DNA of 64,000 nucleotides, from positions 124,001 through 188,000 of the forward strand of contig NZ_CP032869.1 in the NCBI RefSeq assembly GCF_003576455.2. Reading direction: 5' to 3'. Position 1 is the first letter of the stretch. Each line of letters starts with the position of its first letter. This stretch comes from Mucilaginibacter celer. GTDB lineage: Bacteria > Bacteroidota > Bacteroidia > Sphingobacteriales > Sphingobacteriaceae. Both the position numbers and the translations under genes were made by a program. This document shows positions 1-8,499 of this stretch, in pieces. Under the pieces are notes generated by a model. That model was not told where the DNA came from and ran no database searches. It was given only the letters and a program-made list of their open reading frames with translations.

Positions 1-1986
1 GTATGGGCGTTGATGAAAAACGCGTGGTCAATCAGTCCTACGCAATCGCTTTATTCAAATGGCGATACCCGTTACCTGAACCAGTTTTACAATCAGCCTA
101 ATGATAACCCACTTGGGCAGATCAGCGAAGATCTGGCTGGGTACAATAAAACCAATGATAAGGCGCTTACCTCAACCTTCACTTTAAATTACGAACTGCC
201 GTTTGTTGAGGGTTTAAGCGTAAAAGGTCTTTTTGCTTACGATAACAGCTATAGCTTTAACCGCAGTTTCCGCAAGCAGTTTTATCAGTACCAGTATGAT
301 AATACCACACAGCTACAAACAGCTTTTTCGCACCAGGGCCCATCGCAGTTGAACGAATATTTTGGCCAGGGTATTACTAACGATCTGCAATTGTCGATGA
401 ATTATAACCATCGTTTTGGCAAAAGCAATGTATCAGGGTTATTGATCTACGAACAGATTTATCGTCAGGGCAACAGTAATAATGCCCAAACCCAATTCGT
501 GATCGATGCTATCGACCAGCTTTCGGCAGGTAACCGTGCTACCGACGTTGTTGGCTCAGGCTACAGCCAAAGCGGTAACCGCAGCTATGCCGGTAAATTT
601 AATTACGACTATGCCGGTAAATACCTGGCCGAATTTGGTTTCAGGGAAGATGGTTCATCCTACTTCCCGTCCAAAAGTCGCTGGGGATTTTTCCCTTACG
701 GTTCGGTAGGCTGGCGGATCTCTGAAGAATCGTTTATTAAGGATAAACTGAAGTTTGTAGATAATATCAAACTAAGGGCTACCTATGGTAAAGAGGGTGA
801 CGATCAGGCGGCTGCCAATACTTTCGCTTATTTAACCGGCTACATCTATCCAAGCTCAGGCTCGGGCTCGTTGGCGGGTTCGGTATTTGGGCCGGGATTT
901 GTAAAAGGTGTCGATTTTAAAAACGCGGCCAATGCCAATATCACCTGGTACACTTCTACCCAAACAGATATCGGCCTGGATTTCTCACTGTGGAATGGTA
1001 AGCTTACTTTCGAGGGGGATGTTTTCCGCAGAGAGCGTAGCGGTTTGTTAGGTTCGCCTATCTCCAATATCCCCGGCACTTATGGCGTAAACCTGCCACA
1101 GGTAAACCTGAATGGCGACCGTACGCAAGGCTTCGAGATCGTACTGGGGCACCGCAGTAAAATAGGCGCGGTTGATTTTTCAGTATCCGGCAATATGTCG
1201 TACGCCCGTACGCAAAACCGCTACGTCGAACAAACACCGGCCAGCAGCGATGCCGATAACTATCGCAATAAAAATGCCTACCGATACAACGATATTGTAT
1301 GGGGCTACAAAGTTGCCGGTCAGTTCCAAAATTTCCAGCAGATCTATGCTGCGCCTATCCAGGATGGCGCAGGTAACCGCAGCCTGCTTCCCGGCGATTT
1401 AAACTATGTCGACCTTAACGGCGATGGCATTATCGACGGTAAAGACCAAACCGTTATTGCGCGCAACGGCGGTAAACCGGCCATTTATTTCGGTGCCAAC
1501 TTTGAGCTGGGTTATAAAGGTTTTGATTTTTCGATGCTGGTGCAGGGGGCTACCATGTATTCGGTATCGTACCTCGATCAGCTTTCGCGCCCTTTCTATT
1601 TTCAGTATGCAAACCCGGTTGCCATTTATGCCGATAGGTGGCACCGCCAGGATATTTTTGATCCTAACAGCCCATGGGTACCGGGCAGGTTCCCGTCAAC
1701 CGGTCAGCGCCAAAATTATAAGGATGGTGTGCCTAACTCGTTCAGCACTTTTGATGCCAGCTACGTGCGTATTAAAAGCATTGAGCTGGGCTACACCTTT
1801 AGTAAAATGCTGTTAAGTAAAATAGGTATCAGCCGCTTCAGGGTGTTTGCCAATGCTTACAACCTGTACACCTTTACCGGTAAAGGCCTTGATTTTATCG
1901 ATCCCGAATCGTCAGGCACGCGCCTTTACAGCTATAGCTATCCTATCACCCTTAACGTTAACGCAGGTGTACAGGCAACTTTTTAA
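1..1986 (+). CDS. SusC/RagA-type TonB-dependent outer-membrane transporter, 3' part (5' end outside window)
   Basis: The reading frame is open from base 1 and ends with TAA at 1984-1986, so about 660 residues of a protein usually 1000-1100 long are present. What remains is the C-terminal 22-strand beta-barrel of a SusC transporter, rich in alternating aromatic residues and in N-x-D/G turns, with the family's typical LNGDGIIDGKDQT loop and a terminal strand ending in F. The signal peptide, carboxypeptidase-like domain and plug lie outside the window. Such proteins import oligosaccharides across the outer membrane with TonB energy. A SusD lipoprotein follows after 10 bp, so the two are co-transcribed. 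The TTG at 10 and ATG at 13 are internal codons, not starts. Confidence 0.95.
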   Translation, partial: VWALMKNAWSISPTQSLYSNGDTRYLNQFYNQPNDNPLGQISEDLAGYNKTNDKALTSTFTLNYELPFVEGLSVKGLFAYDNSYSFNRSFRKQFYQYQYDNTTQLQTAFSHQGPSQLNEYFGQGITNDLQLSMNYNHRFGKSNVSGLLIYEQIYRQGNSNNAQTQFVIDAIDQLSAGNRATDVVGSGYSQSGNRSYAGKFNYDYAGKYLAEFGFREDGSSYFPSKSRWGFFPYGSVGWRISEESFIKDKLKFVDNIKLRATYGKEGDDQAAANTFAYLTGYIYPSSGSGSLAGSVFGPGFVKGVDFKNAANANITWYTSTQTDIGLDFSLWNGKLTFEGDVFRRERSGLLGSPISNIPGTYGVNLPQVNLNGDRTQGFEIVLGHRSKIGAVDFSVSGNMSYARTQNRYVEQTPASSDADNYRNKNAYRYNDIVWGYKVAGQFQNFQQIYAAPIQDGAGNRSLLPGDLNYVDLNGDGIIDGKDQTVIARNGGKPAIYFGANFELGYKGFDFSMLVQGATMYSVSYLDQLSRPFYFQYANPVAIYADRWHRQDIFDPNSPWVPGRFPSTGQRQNYKDGVPNSFSTFDASYVRIKSIELGYTFSKMLLSKIGISRFRVFANAYNLYTFTGKGLDFIDPESSGTRLYSYSYPITLNVNAGVQATF

Positions 1987-1996
1987 ACCCGATATC

Positions 1997-3787
1997 ATGA
2001 AAAATATAAAATATATCATCGCGATTTTTGTGCTGGCGGGATTAAGTGCCTGCCGCAAAAACCTGCTCGACGTGCAGCCAACCACGCTGCTCACCAAAGA
2101 TCAGATTTACGGAAGCCCGGCCGGGGTAACGGCCTATTTCGCTTCCCTTTATAAAGATATGCCTATAGAGGACTATTCTTTTTGTAACGGCCGTTTCGGC
2201 CAGTTCCCCGGCGATGGGCATCAATACACCGCCAACTGGAGCGACGAGGCTTTTAACTCCAACAATGCCGGTATTAACGAAGAAAACTGGGGCAACCTGT
2301 ACAAGGCTATCCGCAACGTAAATACTTTTATACAGGAGATAGCCACTGTAACCAATGTTGACGCGCCAACCAAAAAACGTTACTCGGCCGAGGCCCATTT
2401 TGTACGCGCTTACTATTATTTCGGGTTGGTGAAATACTACGGCGGTGTACCTATCCTCACCGAACCACCAACCGACCCGAACGCTTTGCTCAAACAACCC
2501 CGTAACAAAGAAGAGGAAGTTTGGGACCTGATCAAAAACGATTTGGAGCAGGCTGCTGCCGATTTGCCCGAAACCAGCGATTACGGCCGTGCCAATAAAT
2601 ACGCTGCCCTCGCGCTGGAATCGCGCGCTATGCTGCACGCAGGCTCGATAGGTAAGTTTGGTACCGTGCAATTGGGTGGTGTAGTAGGTGTAAGCCCGGC
2701 TAAGGCTACCGAGTATTTAACGGCGGCCTATAATGCTGCTAAAACCATTATTACCGATGGCAAATACAGCCTGTTCAATAAATACCCTACAGATCTATCT
2801 AAAAACTTCCAATACCTGTTTTACGAGTGCAAACCCGGCGACTCGAACACCGAGGCCATCTTTTGCAAAGGTTATGATTATGCCGCTACCCAACGTACCC
2901 ACTCGCAGGATTTAATGGTACTGCCCGATTATATCCGCTCGCCCATAGGCTACGACAACCGCCTGGAACCAACGCTTGACCTGGTTGAAAAATTTGAATC
3001 AAAAACAAGTACCGCCGGTGCCAACGAGCCATTAAATATCGGCACACCTGCCAGCTATGTACACTATCCAACCCTAAGCGGTCCGTTTGAAAATAAAGAC
3101 CCAAGGCTGATGGGTACTGTGGTAGTTACCGGTACATCATTCCGCGGTGCTACTATTACCGGGCAGCGTGGCGTTATTTATAACAACAAGGAGTATAACG
3201 GTAACCAGGTGCTGCAGTATTTTGATGTAAGCACGCAGTCGTTCACTTTAACGCCAACCAACGTGGTGGGTACAGGTAACTCTAATTCCAACTCGCTCAC
3301 CTTCTGGCTTAAAAAATGGACCGACCCGGTTACAGATCGCAACCTGCTCTATGATTATTCATCACGCACCTCATGGCTTGATCTGAGATACGGCGAGGTA
3401 TTACTGAACTACGCCGAAGCTTCCTTCGAACTGGGTAAAGATCCATCCGAAGCTCTGGGCGCTGTTAACCAGTTACGTGTAAGGGCAGGAGTGGCATCGC
3501 TCACATCCATCAGCCGCGAAAAAATAAGGCACGAACGCATGGTTGAGCTATCGTTCGAGAACCGCACTTTTTGGGATTACATCAGGTGGCGCACCCTTAC
3601 CACCGAGTTTAACATCAGGCAGGAGTACGGCCTGGATATTTATTATGATGTAAACGCTAAAGACTATGTGTTTAAAAAAGTACCTGTAGGCGGTGGCAAA
3701 ACTTACCAGGCCCGTAACTATTACTCGCAGATACCGGGCGGCGAACGTTCCTTAAACACGGCACTTATTGATAACCCAGGCTATTAA
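1997..3787 (+). CDS. SusD/RagB-family surface glycan-binding lipoprotein
   Basis: A 596-residue protein starting at ATG 1997; the frame is open further upstream, but this start gives a clean lipoprotein signal (MKNIKY... with lipobox LSAC, Cys about residue 18) followed by the RKNLLDVQP start typical of SusD. The N-terminal TPR-like helical half and the C-terminal RagB/SusD region are both visible, including the late motif LRVRAGV and the segment IRHERMVELSFENRTFWDYIRW, which ends most SusD proteins. SusD caps the SusC barrel and captures glycan. It lies 10 bp after SusC and 14 bp before the DUF3823 lipoprotein, so it is part of one operon. Confidence 0.95.
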   Translation: MKNIKYIIAIFVLAGLSACRKNLLDVQPTTLLTKDQIYGSPAGVTAYFASLYKDMPIEDYSFCNGRFGQFPGDGHQYTANWSDEAFNSNNAGINEENWGNLYKAIRNVNTFIQEIATVTNVDAPTKKRYSAEAHFVRAYYYFGLVKYYGGVPILTEPPTDPNALLKQPRNKEEEVWDLIKNDLEQAAADLPETSDYGRANKYAALALESRAMLHAGSIGKFGTVQLGGVVGVSPAKATEYLTAAYNAAKTIITDGKYSLFNKYPTDLSKNFQYLFYECKPGDSNTEAIFCKGYDYAATQRTHSQDLMVLPDYIRSPIGYDNRLEPTLDLVEKFESKTSTAGANEPLNIGTPASYVHYPTLSGPFENKDPRLMGTVVVTGTSFRGATITGQRGVIYNNKEYNGNQVLQYFDVSTQSFTLTPTNVVGTGNSNSNSLTFWLKKWTDPVTDRNLLYDYSSRTSWLDLRYGEVLLNYAEASFELGKDPSEALGAVNQLRVRAGVASLTSISREKIRHERMVELSFENRTFWDYIRWRTLTTEFNIRQEYGLDIYYDVNAKDYVFKKVPVGGGKTYQARNYYSQIPGGERSLNTALIDNPGY

Positions 3788-3801
3788 AAAATATTGAAAT
3801 C

Positions 3802-4539
3802 ATGAGATCATCCATAATATATACCTTAATTCCCTGCATGCTGCTTTTTTACGCGGGATGCAAAAAGTACGATAATTACGCCGCTCCTGATGCAGGGGTG
3901 TACGGCAAAGTAATAGATGCCGGAACCGGTGGCGGCATTGAAACCAAGCAACCCGGCGGCGGCGACATCAGGTTTTTGCAGAATAACAAAGCTAAATACC
4001 CAAGTCCGCAGCCTATTGATATATCCATCAAGGCGGATGGATCATACTCGGCTACGCAGTTTTTTGTCGATAATTATAAGGCTTTCCCGTTAAACGGTCC
4101 TTTTATTTACGCGGGCGATTCGGTTAGCGTGGTATTGAACCATAACCAGAAAACACAGCTCGATTTTAAGGTGATTCCTTTTTACAGGATAACCGCCGCC
4201 GTTGCCGATAGCACATTCAGCTACACGGTAAACAAAGCCCCCGAAAACGATTCGAAGCTGATTGAGCTGATATTTATGGTAAGCAAAGACCCGGTAGTGA
4301 ACGAAGCCGTAAGCTCGAACGTAGCCGGACCGGGTACTTACTACGCCAATTTATGGAAAGTACCTACCGATGGCACGCCGGATGCATCGATAATAGGCAA
4401 ACCGCAAACCTTTACTTTCCATTGGGCTGATACAAGGCTGCCTAAAGGCGAGTATTATTTCAGGATGGGGGCAAGGGCGGCTAATTCGCCTAACTCAACC
4501 TATAATTATAGCCCGGTGGTTAAGGCTACAGTGCATTAA
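3802..4539 (+). CDS. DUF3823 lipoprotein of a PUL
   Basis: A 245-residue protein with a lipoprotein signal (MRSSIIYT..., lipobox FYAGC, Cys near residue 20). The mature part begins KKYDNYAAPDAGVYGKVID, which matches the start of DUF3823 proteins: a carboxypeptidase-regulatory-like beta sandwich (about residues 30-120), then an Ig-like second domain. DUF3823 proteins are encoded right after SusC/SusD in many Bacteroidota PULs and are thought to be surface-exposed glycan-binding accessory lipoproteins; no enzyme motif is visible. It is 14 bp behind susD. A strong hairpin follows at 4553, which suggests the SusCD transcript ends here. The family call is recognised by pattern only. Confidence 0.8.
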   Translation: MRSSIIYTLIPCMLLFYAGCKKYDNYAAPDAGVYGKVIDAGTGGGIETKQPGGGDIRFLQNNKAKYPSPQPIDISIKADGSYSATQFFVDNYKAFPLNGPFIYAGDSVSVVLNHNQKTQLDFKVIPFYRITAAVADSTFSYTVNKAPENDSKLIELIFMVSKDPVVNEAVSSNVAGPGTYYANLWKVPTDGTPDASIIGKPQTFTFHWADTRLPKGEYYFRMGARAANSPNSTYNYSPVVKATVH

Positions 4540-4552
4540 ACATGGCAAGGTA

Positions 4553-4585
4553 AGACTTACGAAGTTTTAAAAACTTCGTAAGTCT
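4553..4585 (+). terminator. Hairpin after the SusC/SusD/DUF3823 operon
   Basis: A perfect 16-bp inverted repeat (AGACTTACGAAGTTTT and its complement) separated by one base, 13 bp after the DUF3823 stop codon. No long T-tract follows, so it may act as a weak terminator or an mRNA 3'-end stabiliser rather than a classical Rho-independent terminator. Confidence 0.5.
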
Positions 4586-4616
4586 GAACTGATTAGATAC
4601 AACTTCATCGTCACCA

Positions 4617-4711
4617 CGTCATTGCGAGGAACGAAGCAATCCCCAACTATACAGGGCGGATCTGCATAGCCCCTTTGCAAATCGGGGATTGCTTCGTACC
4701 TCGCAATGACG
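4617..4711. repeat. 95-bp palindromic repeat, family A, copy 1
   Basis: The arms 4617-4644 and 4684-4711 are 28-bp inverted repeats with one mismatch (CGTCATTGCGAGGAACGAAG... pattern), around a 39-bp centre. The right arm is followed by GTTTTTTTAA. A second copy of the same length lies at 57526-57620. Each sits in the leader of a GH2 gene. Elements of this kind are dispersed in Bacteroidota genomes; whether this one is mobile or only a structural repeat cannot be told from one window. Confidence 0.85.
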
Positions 4712-4768
4712 TTTTTTTAACCGCTTTCCCCAAAAAAATTCAACCCGCCCATCCGGATTGATTACACT

Positions 4769-7700
4769 ATGAAAAAGAAACTATTACTACTAATCCTGTT
4801 TACCACAACCGCCCTGCAAACTTTTAGCCAGCGTTTACAATACACAGGTGTATTTGCCCCATCTACAGGCTTTGTAAAAGAATCAGAAAAACCTTACCGC
4901 CAGGAGCTCAGCCTGAATGGGTCGTGGCAATTTCAGCCGGTGCAATTGCCTGCCGGTTTCCGCGAGGGGAATGACTCTGCGCCTGCATTGTCCGGCATGC
5001 AACCCGATCAATGGGATAAAACCCTCATTCGTATCCCATCTCCCTGGAATGTAAATAGCTTCGCCGATGAGCACGGGCAGGGCGGAGATTTTCGCACTTA
5101 CCCATCATACCCTAAAGAATGGGAGCATATAAAAATGGGCTGGCTGCGCCGCAAGTTTAACGTGCCTGCCAATTACAACGGTAAACGTTTGTTGTTGCAT
5201 TTTGAGGCATTGGCCGGAGATTCCCGCATTATGATAAACGGCAAACCGGCCGGTGACCATTTCGGTATCTTCCTGCCTTTTGATTTAGATGTGACTTCGC
5301 TGGTAAAACCCGGTGCTGAAAATGAAGTAGCTGTGGGCGTTCGCAAGGCATCGTTGTTTGATAAAAATGGGAATTATGGTAGGCGCACTTACCAGGCAGG
5401 TTCGTTTTGGGGGCAGCATATCGCGGGTATATGGCAGGATGTTGCATTAATAGCAGTTCCGCTGGTGTATGTTAAAGATGTTTTTGTGAAACCGGATGTA
5501 CAGGGCGATCATCTTGCTGCCGAAATCACCATAAAAAATGACGGCGACCGGGAAGCAAACCTCACTGTAGATGCCGGAGCTTATAAATGGCAGGCAGAAA
5601 ACGCGGCCGATGCTGCGGAACCCGTTGGCAAGCTTGCATCTGTTTCTGCGTTAGATATACCGGCTGTGAAAATTAAAGTTCCGGCCCATACCGAAAAGGT
5701 AGTAACGCTGAATACGCAGGTGGGCGATAAGCTTGCGCGCTGGTCGCCGGAAAGCCCCAATTTGTATGCTTTGCTGGCCCGCGTAAGCAATGGCAAGCAA
5801 CAGGTTGATACCCGTTACACCCGCTTTGGCTGGCGCACGGTTAGTATTAATGGCGGGCAGGTGTTGATGAACGGCAAGCCTGTGGTTATGCGTGGCGATT
5901 CGTGGCACTTTCTGGGTACCCCGCAGATGACGCGCCGCTATGCCGTAGCCTGGTTTAAAGCCATGCGTGATGCCGGGTTGAATACCGTGCGTTTACATGC
6001 CCAACCATACCCTTCGTTTTATATGGACGTAGCCGATGAGATGGGGATTATGGTATTGGATGAAACCGCCATCTGGGCCAGCGATGGCGGCCCGAAAGTG
6101 GATGATCCGGACTATTGGAAAGATACCAAACACCATGTTGCCGAACTGGTATTGCGTGACCGTAATCATCCATCTGTATTTGGCTGGAGCGTATCTAACG
6201 AGGTAATGCCCGTTGTAGTAAACGTAATGCGTAACCCTACCGGCATAAAAGATACGCTGATAAATTATTACGGCATCTGGGCCGATATCTGCCGCAAACT
6301 TGATCCAACCCGCGCCTGGATCTCGGCCGATGGTGAGGATGATGCCGAAGGCAAACTGCCCACCTACGTCATGCACTACGGCGACCAGAGTACCATGGAC
6401 CGCGCACACAAAAGCGGTAAACCCTGGGGAGTAGGCGAGGCCGGAAACGCCTACTACGGCACCCCCGAACAGGTAGCCGAAACCAATGGCAACCGTGCCT
6501 ACGAGTCTTTCCTTGGCCGTATGGAAGGTGTTGCCCAATCATCCTACCAAAACCTGATGCAACAGCGCGAGAGGGAGTCTATATATAACAGCGTATTTAA
6601 CCTGGTTTGGTATGGCCTAAAACCATTGCCTATCGGCCTTAAAGATAAAACCAAAGCCCCCACGCTTGAAGATGGCGTGTATTTTACAAATTATAAAGAG
6701 GATAGCCCCGGGGTACAACCTGAAAGACTTGGCCCTTACAGCACCACGCTAAACCCCGGTTATGATCCTGCGCTACCGCTTTACCAAACCTGGCCTTTTT
6801 TTGATGCCATTAAAGCCGCTGCCGAAAATAAACCTTATGAGGTTGGTAAACCGCTTGCTAACCACGATGCTAAATCCGCGGTTTCAGGTAAAAGTTCAGG
6901 TGCAGCAGTTATAGGAGGGGCTGGTAGCACCTTAGCCGCCGATTTGAAAAAGCTGGGTGCTATTGAACAAACCGGCAAAGCTGCTCCTCATGTTTTATTT
7001 GTTGATGGCAGCAACCCTCCATCGGCACAAAATAAATCAACCATTGATAAAGTGCTGGCAAGCGGCGGTACCGTATTGGTTTGGGGAGTGGGCAGTACTG
7101 GCACCGAAGCATTGAATAAATTATTGCCTGCGACCATAGAAGTAACAAATCGTAAAAGTTCATCACTATTGCCTGTTGTAAATGATCGAATAACCAACGG
7201 CCTCGGTGCTGCCGATATGTATTTTTCAGAGCTTAACCCAGCCGATATAATTAGCAATGGTTTGGATGGCGAACTGGTTAAACAGAGCAAAGTATTGCTA
7301 ACCGCTAACAACACCGATTGGCAAAAATGGAATAAGCAAGCCGAATACGCCAAAACGGCAATGGTAGTCCGCTCCGAATTGGAGGCCAAACCCTCGGGCA
7401 CCGCGATGATAGTTTATGAAAAAGCTGCCGGAAAGATGATTGTAACTACCCTGCCTGCTAATCCTAAACTGTTGAAAGGAATACGGCTTGTACGGCAATT
7501 ACTTAGTAACGCCGGGATTGCTTTGGCAGAAGGCGCTGATGGCAGCGTGCTGAATACCGAGGGCAATATAACCGGCGCGCTATACGCCGGTAATTTTATT
7601 GCACGATCGGCAGAGGACGCTAAAACAAGGAACTTTGTTGATCCCGGAGCTGCCGATGAGATAAAGGACGGCTTAGAAATACATCGCAAAATATGGACAT

Positions 7701-8077
7701 CATTGCATGCCGATAAGGAAATTTTTGATCTCTCAGCCTTGGATGGCGGCACAGTCAATGGCCGGCAGCAGGTGGCTTATTTAAGCTTCTGGGTATCCAG
7801 TCAACGCTCGCTCGAGGATTTGCTTGCTGAGCCTAATTTACCGGTTGTGAACCTGCAGGTTAAAACAGGTGGCAGCGCGGCGGTGTTTCTGAATGGTAAA
7901 CAAATACTTGATGCCGAAACCGGCAATGAAGCAAAAGAGCTTAAGCTAAAAAGAGGATGGAATCATTTTTTAATTAAGCTTGTGTGTAACGGCAGCAACT
8001 GGCAGTTTGCCGCAAAGCTAACATCCAATCAGCCGGAGTTTATTAAAACGTTAGGCTCGGCGGTGCAGAAGCCGTAA
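4769..8077 (+). CDS. Secreted glycoside hydrolase family 2 enzyme (beta-galactosidase/glucuronidase-like), extended
   Basis: An 1102-residue exported protein (signal peptide MKKKLLLLILF... ending TFSQ). Domains in order: N-terminal sugar-binding jelly roll (about 45-230), Ig-like domain (about 235-360), and (beta/alpha)8 barrel (about 365-680). The presumed acid/base Glu is E478 in WSVSNE and the presumed nucleophile is E557 in GVGEAGN. The extra C-terminal region (about 700-1100) has a glutamine-amidotransferase-like alpha/beta segment (VLFVDGSNPPS..., GGTVLVWG) and a final beta-sandwich resembling a lectin domain (AAVFLNGKQIL). Family GH2 cleaves exo-linked beta-galactosides, glucuronides or mannosides; the substrate cannot be read from the sequence. 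It probably degrades the glycan imported by the preceding SusCD, but hairpins at 4553-4711 may separate its expression. Confidence 0.9.
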   Translation: MKKKLLLLILFTTTALQTFSQRLQYTGVFAPSTGFVKESEKPYRQELSLNGSWQFQPVQLPAGFREGNDSAPALSGMQPDQWDKTLIRIPSPWNVNSFADEHGQGGDFRTYPSYPKEWEHIKMGWLRRKFNVPANYNGKRLLLHFEALAGDSRIMINGKPAGDHFGIFLPFDLDVTSLVKPGAENEVAVGVRKASLFDKNGNYGRRTYQAGSFWGQHIAGIWQDVALIAVPLVYVKDVFVKPDVQGDHLAAEITIKNDGDREANLTVDAGAYKWQAENAADAAEPVGKLASVSALDIPAVKIKVPAHTEKVVTLNTQVGDKLARWSPESPNLYALLARVSNGKQQVDTRYTRFGWRTVSINGGQVLMNGKPVVMRGDSWHFLGTPQMTRRYAVAWFKAMRDAGLNTVRLHAQPYPSFYMDVADEMGIMVLDETAIWASDGGPKVDDPDYWKDTKHHVAELVLRDRNHPSVFGWSVSNEVMPVVVNVMRNPTGIKDTLINYYGIWADICRKLDPTRAWISADGEDDAEGKLPTYVMHYGDQSTMDRAHKSGKPWGVGEAGNAYYGTPEQVAETNGNRAYESFLGRMEGVAQSSYQNLMQQRERESIYNSVFNLVWYGLKPLPIGLKDKTKAPTLEDGVYFTNYKEDSPGVQPERLGPYSTTLNPGYDPALPLYQTWPFFDAIKAAAENKPYEVGKPLANHDAKSAVSGKSSGAAVIGGAGSTLAADLKKLGAIEQTGKAAPHVLFVDGSNPPSAQNKSTIDKVLASGGTVLVWGVGSTGTEALNKLLPATIEVTNRKSSSLLPVVNDRITNGLGAADMYFSELNPADIISNGLDGELVKQSKVLLTANNTDWQKWNKQAEYAKTAMVVRSELEAKPSGTAMIVYEKAAGKMIVTTLPANPKLLKGIRLVRQLLSNAGIALAEGADGSVLNTEGNITGALYAGNFIARSAEDAKTRNFVDPGAADEIKDGLEIHRKIWTSLHADKEIFDLSALDGGTVNGRQQVAYLSFWVSSQRSLEDLLAEPNLPVVNLQVKTGGSAAVFLNGKQILDAETGNEAKELKLKRGWNHFLIKLVCNGSNWQFAAKLTSNQPEFIKTLGSAVQKP

Positions 8078-8130
8078 AAGCTTGGGCTTTCTTGATGGAA
8101 CATTGTATTTATCTCCCTTTATAAATAGAA

Positions 8131-8278
8131 GAAAATGTTATTTCGATAAAGCGGAGGTGAGTGAAAGCGGGGGGGGCGAAAGAGAAATCTTGTACGCCCT
8201 GTGAACCGAATAAGTATAGCGGTTTGCAGGGCGTACAAGATTTCTCACTCGTTCCTCGTTTCGAAATGACATTTTTTC
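8131..8278. repeat. Palindromic repeat, family B (full element)
   Basis: An inner perfect 20-bp inverted repeat (8182-8201 and 8227-8246, GAGAAATCTTGTACGCCCTG and complement) is nested in an outer imperfect one (8131-8146 with 8261-8276, around ...TTATTTCGA / TCGAAATGAC...). It lies in the 422-bp space between the GH2 gene and the Kelch/SARP-like regulator. A one-armed relative lies at 47295-47364. Nothing else is recognisable in this gap. Confidence 0.75.
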
Positions 8279-8499
8279 TATTAATAATCAGCATAAAGTA
8301 ATACTACGTTATCGGGATGATATATAATTAACCCAACCACCCCCTTTTTTACGAAAATCGAAATTCTTTCCCCCTTGCATGAATTTGCTATGCAGCATCG
8401 TGTTTTTAATTTAAATTTACCCATGCCATTTACCTATGGCCGCCAATTTTAAGCGTTGCTGCAGCATTGCCAATTAACAGATAATTGTTTGGGACAAGC

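Noticed and set aside
2042-2671. 209-codon open frame antisense to susD
   Set aside because: It lies wholly inside a well-supported SusD gene and has no recognisable domain or promoter; the reverse-frame openness follows from codon bias.
5993-6538. 181-codon open frame antisense to the first GH2 gene
   Set aside because: It covers the conserved catalytic region of GH2 in reverse; composition is not protein-like and no start context is seen.
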